Source: an uncultured Acidobacteriia bacterium (GTDB lineage: Bacteria > Acidobacteriota > Terriglobia > Bryobacterales > Bryobacteraceae). Taken from it: a DNA stretch of 64,000 nucleotides. Shown in pieces: positions 27,787-35,784 of this stretch. Both the position numbers and the translations under genes were made by a program. Position 1 is the first letter of the stretch. Every line of letters begins with the position of its first letter. The notes under the pieces are model-generated. The model worked only from the letters and a program-made list of their open reading frames with translations, did no database searches and was not told the DNA's origin. The stretch spans positions 1-64,000 of the forward strand of contig CAIXXM010000031.1 in NCBI GenBank assembly GCA_903923395.1, given 5' to 3'.

Positions 27787-30528
27787 TTACTCGATGTAAA
27801 TGAACTCGTTGGAACTGAAAAGTATCTGGCAGAAGCTCTGCCAGGCTTTCGCTTCAGGTTCCTTGAAGCGCTCCTGCATGTTGCTGATGTAAGTGAGCGC
27901 GCGGTCGGCTTCTTCGCCGGATGGCTTGCGGTTGAGGATGCGCACGAAGGCCTGGTTGATGCGCTCGCGCGGGTCACTGGCTGCCGCGAAGACTGTCTTC
28001 GCGAGTTCAGACGACCGCTGCTCCACAAAGCCGCTGTTCATCATGAAGAGCGCCTGTGGTGCAACGTTGGTCAGGGAGCGGTGTCCGTTGACGGTGGTGG
28101 CGTCGCCGAAGTCGAAGAGGTTCATCATGTTGGGCAGGTTGGCGCGGCGGAGCGGCACGTAAACCGTGCGGCGGGTGAGTGCCTCGGGCTTCATCGAGAG
28201 ACGTCCGGAACTGTTTTCGCCATCCGTGCCGAAGCCGGATTGCAGGGTGCCGCCCATGGTTTCATCCAGCTTGCCGCTGATGAAGAGCATGGAATCGCGC
28301 AGTTGCTCCACGCTCATGCGCTGGCGGTTGAAGCGGCTGAGCATGCGGTTTTCGGGGTCCACTGTGTAGGCTTTGTCTTCGGTTTCCGCCGCCATCTGGT
28401 AGGTGTTGGAAAGCATGATGGCCTTGGTGAGTTGCTTGACTGACCAGCCGTTTTGGATGAAGCGGTTCGCCAGGTAATCCAGCAGTTCCAGGTTATCCGG
28501 ACGCTCGCCAGTCTTGCCGAAGTTATCCACGGAACGGACGATGCCTTCGCCGAAGTGCCAACTCCAGATGCGGTTGACCATCACGCGGGAGGGCAGGGGA
28601 TTGGCGGGGTCCACCAGCCAGCCGGCGAATTCCATGCGGCCGCTGCCCTGGAACTGCTTCGGCGGATTGTAACTGGAGAGAATCGCCGGCACAGCCACGG
28701 GTGCATCTTCGCCGGGGTTATTGAGATCGCCGCGGATGAGCACCTTCTGGTGCACCGGCTTATCTTCTTCCACGGCGTCCGCCATATCGGGTTCCGGCAT
28801 GGCCTGCTTCTTGAAGTCGTCGTAGATCTTCTTCAAGTCCCCCAGCTTTGCAAAGGCTGCGGGGGGGAAGATCTTCTCCTGCTGCTTTTCCGCTACGGCG
28901 AAGATGCCATTGCCCATGAAGAGCTCATTTACAACAGGGGATTTCTTCGCGTCGAACTTTGGTTTCTCCGGCGGGGCCATGTCGCTGTCCGCGGGAACCT
29001 TGCGGGCCTTCTCCCGCCATTTGTCGAGTTCGGTATCCCAGGTTTTGAGGGCCTTCTCCGCATCGGCCTGCATCTTTGCCGCGATCTTCGGCACATCTTC
29101 CACGGATGCCTTGGCCAGTTCCGCCCAGTGCTCTTTCGCCTTGGGGTTGGTAATCATGCCCGCCAGTCTTTTCACGATTGCTTCGTCGAGACCTTCGCGG
29201 GAAGCCTTGGGATCGCGCGCGGCCGTCAGATACGCCGCCAGTTTCGCAGCCATCTCATGGGAATGTGCCTGCACCTGTTGTTCGGCGTACTCATCCACGG
29301 CGAATTTCAAAGACTTCAGGTGTGCCTGCTCTTTTTGATACTGCTTGTACTTCGCTTCCGGCACCAGCGGCTTCAAGAGCATCTCAGAAACGAAGGCATC
29401 GGGCTTGGCGAAGCTCTTCGTGCTGGCGAACATGCCGGTGAGCGAGTAGTAATCGCGGGTCAGAATGGGGTCGAACTTATGGTTGTGGCAGCGCGCACAG
29501 GCCATGGTCATGCCGAGGAATGCTTTGGAGACAACGTCGACCTGTTCGTCATAGACGTCGTAAAGCATCTTCTTCTTGTCCTGCTGTGCGAGTGCTTTGG
29601 CACCGAGGGCCAGAAAACCAGTCGCCGTAATGGCCCGCTTGTTGAACTTGTCTTCCGTATTGCCGGACATCAGATCTCCCGCGAGCTGTTCGCGCACGAA
29701 CTGGCTGTAGGGCATGTCGTCATTGAAGGCCTGAATCACATAGTCCCGGTAGCGGAAAGCGTAGGGATAGCGGTGGTCTTCGTCATTGCCCGTGGAATCG
29801 GCATAGCGGGCTACGTCGAGCCAGTGCCGTCCCCAGCGCTCGCCATAGCGCGGTGAAGCCAGCAGGCGGTCGATGAGTTTCGCATAGGCTTGCGGGGATT
29901 GGTCCGCCTCGAAGGCTTTGATCTCATCCGGCGTGGGCGGCAGGCCCGTCAGGTCGAGCGTGGCACGGCGCAACAGGGTCAGCTTGTCGGCCTTCGGTGC
30001 GGGTTTCAGACCGCGTTCTTCGAGCTTCGCAAGAATGAACTGGTCAATCGGGTTCTGGACCCAGGCCTTATTCTTCACGGCAGGCGGAGCGGGGTCTTTG
30101 CGCTGCTGAAAGGCCCAGAAAGCCTTCTGTTCCGGCGTGAAATCCGCAGGTTTGGCTGCTGTGGAAGTGGCTTTCGATTCCGCTGCACCGGGCCACGGCG
30201 CACCCATCTTGCACCATTCCGCCAGCTTCGCGAGGTCATCGGCCTTCAACTTGCCCATGGGCGGCATTTTGACCGAGCCTTCATAGCTGGTGACAACGAG
30301 AATGCGGCTGGCTTCCGGCTTGTCTTTCTTGAAGAGTCCGGCTTCCTGGAAGCCCGTGGCGGAACTAAGGTCCACGCCGCCGCTCTGCAGTTTGGCGTTA
30401 TGACAGCCCTGGCAGTTCTTCACCAGCAAGGGGCGAACGTTCTTTTCGAAATATTCGACCTGGTCCGGGGATTGCCCAAACACGGCGGAAGCAAGCAGGG
30501 TAAGGGACAGAATCCGTAAGGAAAGCAT
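27787..30528 (-). CDS. PSCyt1-DUF1549-DUF1553 (PSD1) secreted cytochrome-like protein
   Basis: 913 residues. Signal peptide (LRILSLTLLASAVFGQ), then a PSCyt1 c-type-cytochrome-like domain with heme motif CQGCH (residues 39-43) and a distal methionine candidate in KMPPMGKL. Next DUF1549 ([82 protein letters not shown]), a helical, charged middle and DUF1553 (NPLPSRVMVNRIWSWHFGEGIVRSVDNFGKTG ... RRTVYVPLRRANLPNMMNLFDF). The family is thought to act outside the cytoplasm, perhaps in redox-linked polysaccharide breakdown, without proof. It is the first gene of the operon with DUF1501 and LacI genes. Upstream, divergent to a PQQ-type protein, lies a GTGATA-T-TATCAC inverted repeat. Confidence 0.9.
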   Translation of the reverse strand: MLSLRILSLTLLASAVFGQSPDQVEYFEKNVRPLLVKNCQGCHNAKLQSGGVDLSSATGFQEAGLFKKDKPEASRILVVTSYEGSVKMPPMGKLKADDLAKLAEWCKMGAPWPGAAESKATSTAAKPADFTPEQKAFWAFQQRKDPAPPAVKNKAWVQNPIDQFILAKLEERGLKPAPKADKLTLLRRATLDLTGLPPTPDEIKAFEADQSPQAYAKLIDRLLASPRYGERWGRHWLDVARYADSTGNDEDHRYPYAFRYRDYVIQAFNDDMPYSQFVREQLAGDLMSGNTEDKFNKRAITATGFLALGAKALAQQDKKKMLYDVYDEQVDVVSKAFLGMTMACARCHNHKFDPILTRDYYSLTGMFASTKSFAKPDAFVSEMLLKPLVPEAKYKQYQKEQAHLKSLKFAVDEYAEQQVQAHSHEMAAKLAAYLTAARDPKASREGLDEAIVKRLAGMITNPKAKEHWAELAKASVEDVPKIAAKMQADAEKALKTWDTELDKWREKARKVPADSDMAPPEKPKFDAKKSPVVNELFMGNGIFAVAEKQQEKIFPPAAFAKLGDLKKIYDDFKKQAMPEPDMADAVEEDKPVHQKVLIRGDLNNPGEDAPVAVPAILSSYNPPKQFQGSGRMEFAGWLVDPANPLPSRVMVNRIWSWHFGEGIVRSVDNFGKTGERPDNLELLDYLANRFIQNGWSVKQLTKAIMLSNTYQMAAETEDKAYTVDPENRMLSRFNRQRMSVEQLRDSMLFISGKLDETMGGTLQSGFGTDGENSSGRLSMKPEALTRRTVYVPLRRANLPNMMNLFDFGDATTVNGHRSLTNVAPQALFMMNSGFVEQRSSELAKTVFAAASDPRERINQAFVRILNRKPSGEEADRALTYISNMQERFKEPEAKAWQSFCQILFSSNEFIYIE

Positions 30529-30552
30529 ATTGACTTTATCGATTACTTCTTT

Positions 30553-30565
30553 GTGATATTATCAC
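30553..30565. promoter_or_regulatory. Inverted repeat GTGATA-T-TATCAC, possible operator
   Basis: Perfect 6-bp arms around one T, in the 75-base gap between two divergent genes. Its distance from both start codons (25 and 39 bases) fits a repressor site. The LacI-type protein at the end of the adjacent operon is a candidate ligand-responsive regulator. A 13-base match of this kind can occur by chance. Confidence 0.4.
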
Positions 30566-30603
30566 GATCCGGGCGGCTGGACCGTCCTGCCGGGGGCTTC
30601 CTT

Positions 30604-32259
30604 TTGTACAAAACACTCCTTTCTGTGACAGCAGTTTTCGCTTTCTTCTTACAGGCAGCCAATTGGCCGCAGGCAGCGGGCCCGAACGGCACCTGGGCGG
30701 TGGCGGATAAAAACGCCCCTGTCGAATGGTCCGTCGCGCGCGGCAAGAACATTCTATGGCGGACTCCTCTGCCGAATGGCGGACAGAGCGGCATCGCCGT
30801 CTGGGGCGACCGCTTGTTCCTGACCACCTTCGAACCATGGAAGAAGGGGCAGAAGCCTTTTTCCGGTGTGATTCTGGGCCATTGCCTCAACGCGAAAACG
30901 GGCAAAATCCTCTGGAGCGTCCGCCTGGAAGGTCCCACGGTCAGCCCCATGATGTACAGCTACAGCGATTCCACCTCGCCCGCGCCCATCACCGATGGCA
31001 AGACGGTATGGTTCACGAATAACTCCGGCGAAATGGGTGCTTTCGATATGAATGGCAAGGAACTGTGGCGCCACAAGTGGACACCCTGGGGCGAACCCTA
31101 TCCCTTCAACAAGCAGCACAAACCGATTCTCTACGGCGACTGGATCTTGAACGTGGAACCGCTCGATGGCAATCCGCCGGAGAAGAAGGGCTGGAATTAC
31201 ATACGGGCGATTGATAAGAAGACGGGCAAGACTGCCTGGATCGCCGAAGATGGCACCACGACCTACACGACTTCCGTGTTTGGACTCCGCAAGGACGGCG
31301 CTCCCGCGGTACTCACCGGGCGCGGCGGCTGGCACGATGTGCCGGAACGCCCTGTCGGTTTGAGTCTGATTGATCTGCGCCCCGGCAGTGCAGGGAAGAC
31401 CATCTGGCGCTTCATCGCGCCCACAGATTCAGAAGGGAAACCGCTCGCCGAACCCGGTTCGGTGCAGGCTCCCACCTGGCAGGCGCTCTACACGCTGCAC
31501 TGGGATAAGCAGTTTGCCTACTGGTTCCGTTTGAATCCCGAAGAAACGCATCTCGTGCTGGATGCAGAGACCGGCAAGGTGGTCAAGGAACAGTCCCTGA
31601 TTGAGAACGTGGATTACCGGCAGTGGGACCCCGTGGCAAAGAAATACATCGAAAACCTGAACGTGAAGTTGCGGGAGATGAAAGACCTTTCGCCGCGAGT
31701 GAAACAGGCTCCGGGCGAAGTGATCCGGGTGATGCCGGCCTGGCACGCCAATATTGTGGCGGAGGGTTATCACTACTTCCTCTGCTCCACGGCCCACCGC
31801 AGAAATGGGCATGCGCCGAAGGGCAAGGGCGGTCCGTCGCACAGCATTGGCCGCGTGAATATAGCCACGGGCAAGGTGGAATATCTGGAAGTACCTGTGA
31901 CTGTGATCCGCAAGCCGGGCGAGCCGGATGAGAAGGTCTACGGGGTAGCGGTGAACACCAAGACTGTCGACAACGAGGGCAATGACGTGTCGTCTGAAGC
32001 GCGTTCGAAGACGGACGGCTGGGAGATTCCGGCCTTTTGGGGCGCGCCCGTGGCTTTAGGCGGCAAGGTGTATTTCACGACGACGCTCGGGATCACCTAT
32101 GTGGTGGATGCCGCGGCGAAGGTGCTGAATGAGAAGGCTGTGGTGGCCATCAATGACCTGGGGCCTTCGGGCGAGACCTGGAGTTTGAATACGCCGAGTT
32201 ATTCGAATGGCGTACTCTATCACCGGAGTTTGAAGGAAGTGGTGGCAATTCGGAAGTAG
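30604..32259 (+). CDS. Secreted PQQ-binding-like beta-propeller protein
   Basis: 551 residues from TTG 30604. The leader KTLLSVTAVFAFFLQAA is followed by the pattern of outer-membrane or periplasmic propellers: NWPQAAGPNGTWAV near the start, then blades with LNAKTGKILWSVRLEG, FDMNGKELWRHKW, AIDKKTGKTAWIAED, LDAETGKVVKEQ and a final YVVDAAAKVLNEK. Alternating Trp-docking motifs show the eight-bladed PQQ-like fold, but the residues that bind PQQ and calcium in true dehydrogenases are not evident, so it is probably a non-catalytic or uncharacterised propeller. TTG 30604 is preferred because a GGGGG stretch lies 8 bases upstream and the signal peptide follows at once; GTG 30553 would add 17 residues. 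Divergent from the cytochrome/PSD1 operon. Confidence 0.75.
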   Translation: MYKTLLSVTAVFAFFLQAANWPQAAGPNGTWAVADKNAPVEWSVARGKNILWRTPLPNGGQSGIAVWGDRLFLTTFEPWKKGQKPFSGVILGHCLNAKTGKILWSVRLEGPTVSPMMYSYSDSTSPAPITDGKTVWFTNNSGEMGAFDMNGKELWRHKWTPWGEPYPFNKQHKPILYGDWILNVEPLDGNPPEKKGWNYIRAIDKKTGKTAWIAEDGTTTYTTSVFGLRKDGAPAVLTGRGGWHDVPERPVGLSLIDLRPGSAGKTIWRFIAPTDSEGKPLAEPGSVQAPTWQALYTLHWDKQFAYWFRLNPEETHLVLDAETGKVVKEQSLIENVDYRQWDPVAKKYIENLNVKLREMKDLSPRVKQAPGEVIRVMPAWHANIVAEGYHYFLCSTAHRRNGHAPKGKGGPSHSIGRVNIATGKVEYLEVPVTVIRKPGEPDEKVYGVAVNTKTVDNEGNDVSSEARSKTDGWEIPAFWGAPVALGGKVYFTTTLGITYVVDAAAKVLNEKAVVAINDLGPSGETWSLNTPSYSNGVLYHRSLKEVVAIRK

Positions 32260-32262
32260 AAT
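32257..32262 (+). promoter_or_regulatory. -10-like box TAGAAT, 6 nt before Uma2 gene 1
   Basis: TAGAAT overlaps the stop codon of the propeller gene and ends six bases before ATG 32269. The same arrangement is repeated before the second Uma2 gene (32895-32900). No Shine-Dalgarno sequence is visible in either copy. Confidence 0.5.
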
Positions 32263-32268
32263 CAGGTT

Positions 32269-32865
32269 ATGGCTTCGATTGCAATCCCGGTTCTGGAGTG
32301 GAAGGAAGTTCCGTCGCAGCGGAAGAAGTTCACCCGTTCCGAGCTTGAGCGCTTGGAGGCGACCGGCCTATTTGACGGCCAGCGGCTGGAACTGCTCAAC
32401 GGAGATCTCATAGACAAGATGGGACATAACCCTCCCCACGCAGATGGCATCGTGGAATTGACCTATTTGCTGAATCAAATTTTCCGAAACGGGCGGGTCC
32501 GGGTGCAGGTTCCGATTGAGTTGCCTGAGCCGGATGCGAATTGGAATCAACCGCAGCCGGATTTGGCCGTGACTCCTGCCGGAAAGAGATATTCGAAGGG
32601 CCATCCGGCAGGCAGCGATCTTCTGCTGGCGGTGGAAGTCGCGGACAGCAGCGTCAGGCAGGATACCGGTCTGAAGCGGTTGCTGTATGCGCGGGCTGGC
32701 GTTCCGGAATACTGGGTGCTTGATATTCCGTCCCGCAAGTTGCTGGTTTACCGGAAACCGGAAGGTGGGGAGTTTCAGGAAGCAGTGGAACTTTCCGATG
32801 CGGAATTCGTGCCCTACAGTTCGAATGCCGGTGTGCCATCGCTGGTTCGTGATTTGTTGCCGTAG
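32269..32865 (+). CDS. Uma2-family (DUF820) putative restriction-endonuclease-like protein, copy 1
   Basis: 198 residues of the PD-(D/E)XK-like Uma2 family, which is strongly expanded in Cyanobacteria and some Acidobacteriota. Seen: FTRSELERLEATGLFDGQRLELLNGDLIDKMG, catalytic-type residues in QPDLAVTP and LLAVEVADSS, and the typical end KRLLYARAGVPEYWVLDIPSRKLLVYRKP. The Asp of PDLAV and the E-V of LAVEVAD fit a nuclease core. The biological target is unknown for the family. It is followed 41 bases later by a diverged paralogue. Confidence 0.85.
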   Translation: MASIAIPVLEWKEVPSQRKKFTRSELERLEATGLFDGQRLELLNGDLIDKMGHNPPHADGIVELTYLLNQIFRNGRVRVQVPIELPEPDANWNQPQPDLAVTPAGKRYSKGHPAGSDLLLAVEVADSSVRQDTGLKRLLYARAGVPEYWVLDIPSRKLLVYRKPEGGEFQEAVELSDAEFVPYSSNAGVPSLVRDLLP

Positions 32866-32894
32866 CGGTGTCGGAAGTGGTGGCAATCCGGAAG

Positions 32895-32900
32895 TAGAAT
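32895..32900 (+). promoter_or_regulatory. -10-like box TAGAAT, 6 nt before Uma2 gene 2
   Basis: Second copy of the duplicated box, ending six bases before ATG 32907. It was copied together with the 3' end of the propeller gene. Confidence 0.5.
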
Positions 32901-32906
32901 CAAGTT

Positions 32907-33524
32907 ATGGCTTCGATTGCAATCCCAGTCCCGGAGGGCAAGGACGCGTCCGCCGCGGCCGTCGAATTCAATGTTCGCAGGAAGCGCTTCACCCGTGCTG
33001 AAGTGGACCGCCTGGAAGCAATTGGGTTTTTCGCGGGTGCCCGGTTTGAATTGATCAACGGAGATCTGGTGGACAAAATGGGACAAATTCCCCCGCACGC
33101 CGGTGGCGTAAGTAAACTGGCCAAGCTTTTGGCGAGGATCTTTCCTTCGGTCACCATTCGGACGCAAGCCCCGGTGGAAGTCTCCGCCGCCGACGCTGCC
33201 ATCAGTCTTCCAGAGCCAGATGTTGTTGTCCCAAATCACCCCGGCGATTTTCTGGATCGCCATCCCAGGGCCGATGAAACTGTGCTGGTGGTGGAAGTCT
33301 CTGATTCCACTATCCGCCAGGACACGATCACGAAACGCGCCCTCTATGCGCGCGCCGGTGTCCCTGAATACTGGGTGCTCGACATCACCGGACGTAAGTT
33401 GCTGGTGTACCTCGATGCCGCAAACGGAGATTTTCAGAAATCCTTTGAGCTGGATGAGACCGGAACCGTGCCGCACAGCGCGGAAGCCGGTGTTCCAACA
33501 CGGATCGCATCCCTACTGCCTTAG
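32907..33524 (+). CDS. Uma2-family (DUF820) putative endonuclease-like protein, copy 2
   Basis: 205 residues, paralogous to the gene just upstream: the first residues (MASIAIPV) and the segments RFELINGDLVDKMG, PEPDVVVPN, VLVVEVSDSTIRQDT and KRALYARAGVPEYWVLDITGRKLLVYLD correspond. A short insertion near residue 15 (ASAAAVEFNVRRK) and a different central region distinguish the two. The putative metal ligands (Asp in PDVVV, Glu in VVEVSD) are present. The start codon, -10-like box and 34 upstream bases are copied from the first gene. Confidence 0.85.
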   Translation: MASIAIPVPEGKDASAAAVEFNVRRKRFTRAEVDRLEAIGFFAGARFELINGDLVDKMGQIPPHAGGVSKLAKLLARIFPSVTIRTQAPVEVSAADAAISLPEPDVVVPNHPGDFLDRHPRADETVLVVEVSDSTIRQDTITKRALYARAGVPEYWVLDITGRKLLVYLDAANGDFQKSFELDETGTVPHSAEAGVPTRIASLLP

Positions 33525-33531
33525 ACGGGTA

Positions 33532-33537
33532 TAAACT
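33532..33537 (+). promoter_or_regulatory. -10-like box TAAACT (within TATAAACT), 6 nt before the GMC gene
   Basis: TATAAACT occupies 33530-33537; six bases later is GTG 33544. It lies in the 19-base gap after Uma2 copy 2 and provides a promoter for the oxidoreductase. Confidence 0.5.
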
Positions 33538-33543
33538 ATCCGT

Positions 33544-35190
33544 GTGCTGCAAGTCACCTCAACTCCGGAACAATTCGATGCGATCGTAGTGGGCTCAGGC
33601 GCCACAGGCGGGTGGGCCGCGAAAAAGCTTACCGAAGCGGGCATGAAAGTCGTCATGCTCGAAGCCGGCAAGCGGATTACCCCCAAGGATTACACCGAAC
33701 ACGTGAACTCCTGGCAGATGCCGTATCTCGGCATGGACCCCAAGATCAAAGAGAAGCGTCCCATCCAGGGCCAGTGCTACGCCTGCCACGAAACCAATCA
33801 GGAATGGTTCGTGGATGACACTCTGAACCCCTACGTGCAGGAGAAACCTTTCAACTGGATTCGCATGCGCGTGCTTGGCGGACGTTCCATGAGCTGGGGC
33901 CGGCAGAGTTACCGCCTGAGTCCTCTGGACATGAAGGCTAAGTCGCACGATGGTTATGGCGATGACTGGCCGGTGACTTATGAAGAACTGGTGCCTTATT
34001 ACGAAGAGGTCGAGCGGTACGTTGGTGTCACGGGGCTCGAAGAAAACCTTCCCCAGCTGCCCGATAGTATCTTCCAGCCGCCCATGGCTTTTACCTGCGG
34101 TGAGCAGTTACTGCGGGACCGTGTGAAGCAGAAGCAGGGCCGTGTTGTCACCATCGGCCGTGCCGCCGTGCTGACCAAACCTTTGAACGGCCGGCAGGCA
34201 TGCCATTATTGCGGACCCTGCGAACAGGGCTGCATGACTTCTTCTTACTTCAATTCCCCCTCCACAACCTTGAAGGATGCCATGGCGACCGGGCGGCTCA
34301 CTTTGCTGACCGATGCTGTTGTGGCGAAGGTCGAAGTTAGTGGCGGCAAGGCGACGGGCGTGACTTACATGGACCGCACCACTAAACAGGAGCGTACGGT
34401 CAAGGGCAAGTATGTGATGTTGTGCGCGTCGACTTTGGAATCAACGCGCCTGATGATGCTTTCCGGGATTGGTGCACAGTCAGATGCGTTGGGTAAGTAT
34501 CTGATGGATCATATTTACGGTGGCGGTGCTTCGGGCACCATGCCTGGTGTGGAAACGCGCGCCTGGGCTGGTCCGCCGCGGCGCCCGAATGGCATCTATG
34601 TGCCGCGCTTCCGGAATGTGAAGGAGAAGTCGACCAACGGCTTCATCCGCGGTTACGGCTATCAGGGCGGCTCCGCGCCGGGTTTCTCCTACGGTGCGCC
34701 CGGGTTCGGTGCCAAGTACAAAGAAGCGGTTCGCGAGACCAGTTATGGGATCAACCTGGGTCTTTGGGGTGAGTGTCTCGCGCGCAAGGAAAACTACGTC
34801 ACGCTCGACAAAGACCAGAAGGATGCCTGGGGCATTCCGGTTCTCCGGATTCATGCGGATTGGAGCGACAACGACAAGGCATTGTTCGAAGACGGGCGCA
34901 ACCAGGCGGCGGAGATGCTGGAAGCTGCCGGTGCGAAGAACGTCCACAAGACGGGAGGCTACTCGGTACCCGGCTTCTGCATTCACGAAATGGGGACGGC
35001 GCGCATGGGGGATGATCCGAAGACCAGTGTGCTGAACAAGTGGGCGCAGGCGCACGATGTTTCGAATGTCTTCTGCACGGACGGTGCGGCCTGGGTCTCC
35101 AGCGGATGTGCGAACCCGACGCTGGGGATGATGGCGATCACGGTGCGGGCGTGCGATTACATGGTGCGGGAAGTCGCAAAGAAGGCCTGA
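33544..35190 (+). CDS. GMC-family FAD-dependent oxidoreductase
   Basis: 548 residues. Flavin binding is shown by FDAIVVGSGATGGWAAKKLTEAGMKVVMLEAG near the N-terminus. The substrate domain includes LGGRSMSWGRQSYRLSPLDM, DDWPVTYEELVPYYEEVERYVGV and the C-terminal GTARMGDDPKTSVLNKW, CANPTLGMMAITVRACDYM. This is the group of bacterial GMC proteins that oxidise sugars or alcohols, often with a small partner subunit and a cytochrome; no such partner is adjacent. Two cysteine-rich stretches stand out: QCYACHETN near residue 78 and CHYCGPCEQGC near residue 220. No signal peptide is seen. A rho-independent terminator follows at 35216. Confidence 0.88.
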   Translation: MLQVTSTPEQFDAIVVGSGATGGWAAKKLTEAGMKVVMLEAGKRITPKDYTEHVNSWQMPYLGMDPKIKEKRPIQGQCYACHETNQEWFVDDTLNPYVQEKPFNWIRMRVLGGRSMSWGRQSYRLSPLDMKAKSHDGYGDDWPVTYEELVPYYEEVERYVGVTGLEENLPQLPDSIFQPPMAFTCGEQLLRDRVKQKQGRVVTIGRAAVLTKPLNGRQACHYCGPCEQGCMTSSYFNSPSTTLKDAMATGRLTLLTDAVVAKVEVSGGKATGVTYMDRTTKQERTVKGKYVMLCASTLESTRLMMLSGIGAQSDALGKYLMDHIYGGGASGTMPGVETRAWAGPPRRPNGIYVPRFRNVKEKSTNGFIRGYGYQGGSAPGFSYGAPGFGAKYKEAVRETSYGINLGLWGECLARKENYVTLDKDQKDAWGIPVLRIHADWSDNDKALFEDGRNQAAEMLEAAGAKNVHKTGGYSVPGFCIHEMGTARMGDDPKTSVLNKWAQAHDVSNVFCTDGAAWVSSGCANPTLGMMAITVRACDYMVREVAKKA

Positions 35191-35215
35191 GCAATCGGGC
35201 AGTGATCCAAAAAAC

Positions 35216-35255
35216 AAACGCAGGCACCGGGGAAGGATCCGCTGCCTGCGTTTTT
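35216..35255. terminator. Intrinsic terminator, probably bidirectional
   Basis: AAACGCAGGCA (35216-35226) pairs perfectly with TGCCTGCGTTT (35243-35253), followed by a T-run on the plus strand and preceded by an A-run that serves the minus strand. It lies between the convergent ends of the GMC gene and the acidic-protein gene. Confidence 0.8.
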
Positions 35256-35277
35256 CGTTTGGGGAGTGAAAAATCCC

Positions 35278-35589
35278 TTATTCTTCGTCGTCGTCTTCTT
35301 CGAAGTCTTCGTCCAGATCTTCATCCAGATCGTCGTCGTCGTCCTCGTCGAGGTCATCATCATCCTCGTCCAGGTCGTCGTCTTCGAAGTCGTCGTCCTC
35401 ATCTTCGTCGAGGGCATCGTCCTCGTCTTCATCCTCTTCGTCTTCGTCGAGATCGTCGAGGTCGTCATCTTCTTCGTCGAGATCGTCTTCTGTGTCGTCC
35501 ATCTCGTCGAAGCCCATGTCATCGGGGTTGCGACGGGCCGGGCTCATTGCCCATTCCCGTTCGGTCGCGAAGTCATCCAAGTACGCCAT
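35278..35589 (-). CDS. Small, extremely acidic Asp/Glu-rich protein
   Basis: 103 residues; about two-thirds are Asp or Glu. The first ~27 residues are ordinary (AYLDDFATEREWAMSPARRNPDDMG), the rest is an almost unbroken D/E run interrupted by single Leu, Phe or Ala residues every 4-8 positions. A strong Shine-Dalgarno sequence (AGAGGAGAT) precedes the ATG, and a terminator lies downstream, so it is a genuine gene rather than low-complexity noise. It has no membrane segment, and such tails can act as nucleic-acid mimics, histone-like chaperones or metal sinks. I do not recognise a family. It is divergent from hslV. On the DNA level the tail is a GTC/TTC-type trinucleotide tract that could vary in length by slippage. 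Confidence 0.8.
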   Translation of the reverse strand: MAYLDDFATEREWAMSPARRNPDDMGFDEMDDTEDDLDEEDDDLDDLDEDEEDEDEDDALDEDEDDDFEDDDLDEDDDDLDEDDDDDLDEDLDEDFEEDDDEE

Positions 35590-35765
35590 ATCTCCTCTTG
35601 ATTCCGGGCCTGCGCCAGCCGCTGAAGCATAGCAGAATACCCGACTCCATCTGTGATTTCAAAGCCGGAAACTACTGCCTTCGATTGCAGTGTACACGGT
35701 CCGGGTGCGCAGGAAACACCGCGACGCGAAAAACTTGAAAGAAGAGCGGTTTCCGCGCTCTGCGA

Positions 35766-35771
35766 TACACT
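35766..35771 (+). promoter_or_regulatory. -10-like box TACACT upstream of hslV
   Basis: The string GATACACT occurs here, 13 bases before ATG 35785, and again before the aldolase (38689-38696), MBL (46275-46282) and 47321 (about 47258) genes, suggesting a shared promoter word. Confidence 0.45.
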
Positions 35772-35784
35772 AAAGATTCAATTC

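Larger units (their letters stand above)
32235..33524 (+). repeat. Tandem duplication (period 638 bp) carrying a Uma2 gene and its promoter
   Basis: The block beginning GGAAGTGGTGGCAAT at 32235 is repeated at 32873 and stays in register for about 65 bases before the reading frames diverge. The repeated block includes the last eight codons of the propeller gene, its stop, a TAGAAT box and the Uma2 start. In the second copy the propeller codons are non-coding debris between the two Uma2 genes. The genes themselves have diverged to moderate similarity, so the event is old, yet the promoter-proximal part has been kept. Confidence 0.8.

Noticed and set aside
27409-29856. Two long plus-strand open frames (344 and 467 codons) over the cytochrome/PSD1 and DUF1501 genes
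   Set aside because: They are shadows of the minus-strand genes, with His/Val/Arg-rich, motif-free translations.
33772-33792. CxxCH (CYACH) in the GMC oxidoreductase as a possible c-type heme site
   Set aside because: No signal peptide is present for cytochrome c maturation and the position corresponds to a cysteine pair common in this GMC subgroup; a heme is unlikely.
35266-35601. Hydrophobic Val/Ile/Phe-rich plus-strand frame opposite the acidic protein
   Set aside because: It is the complement of GAC/GAG-type codons and has no ribosome-binding site; the minus strand has a strong Shine-Dalgarno sequence.
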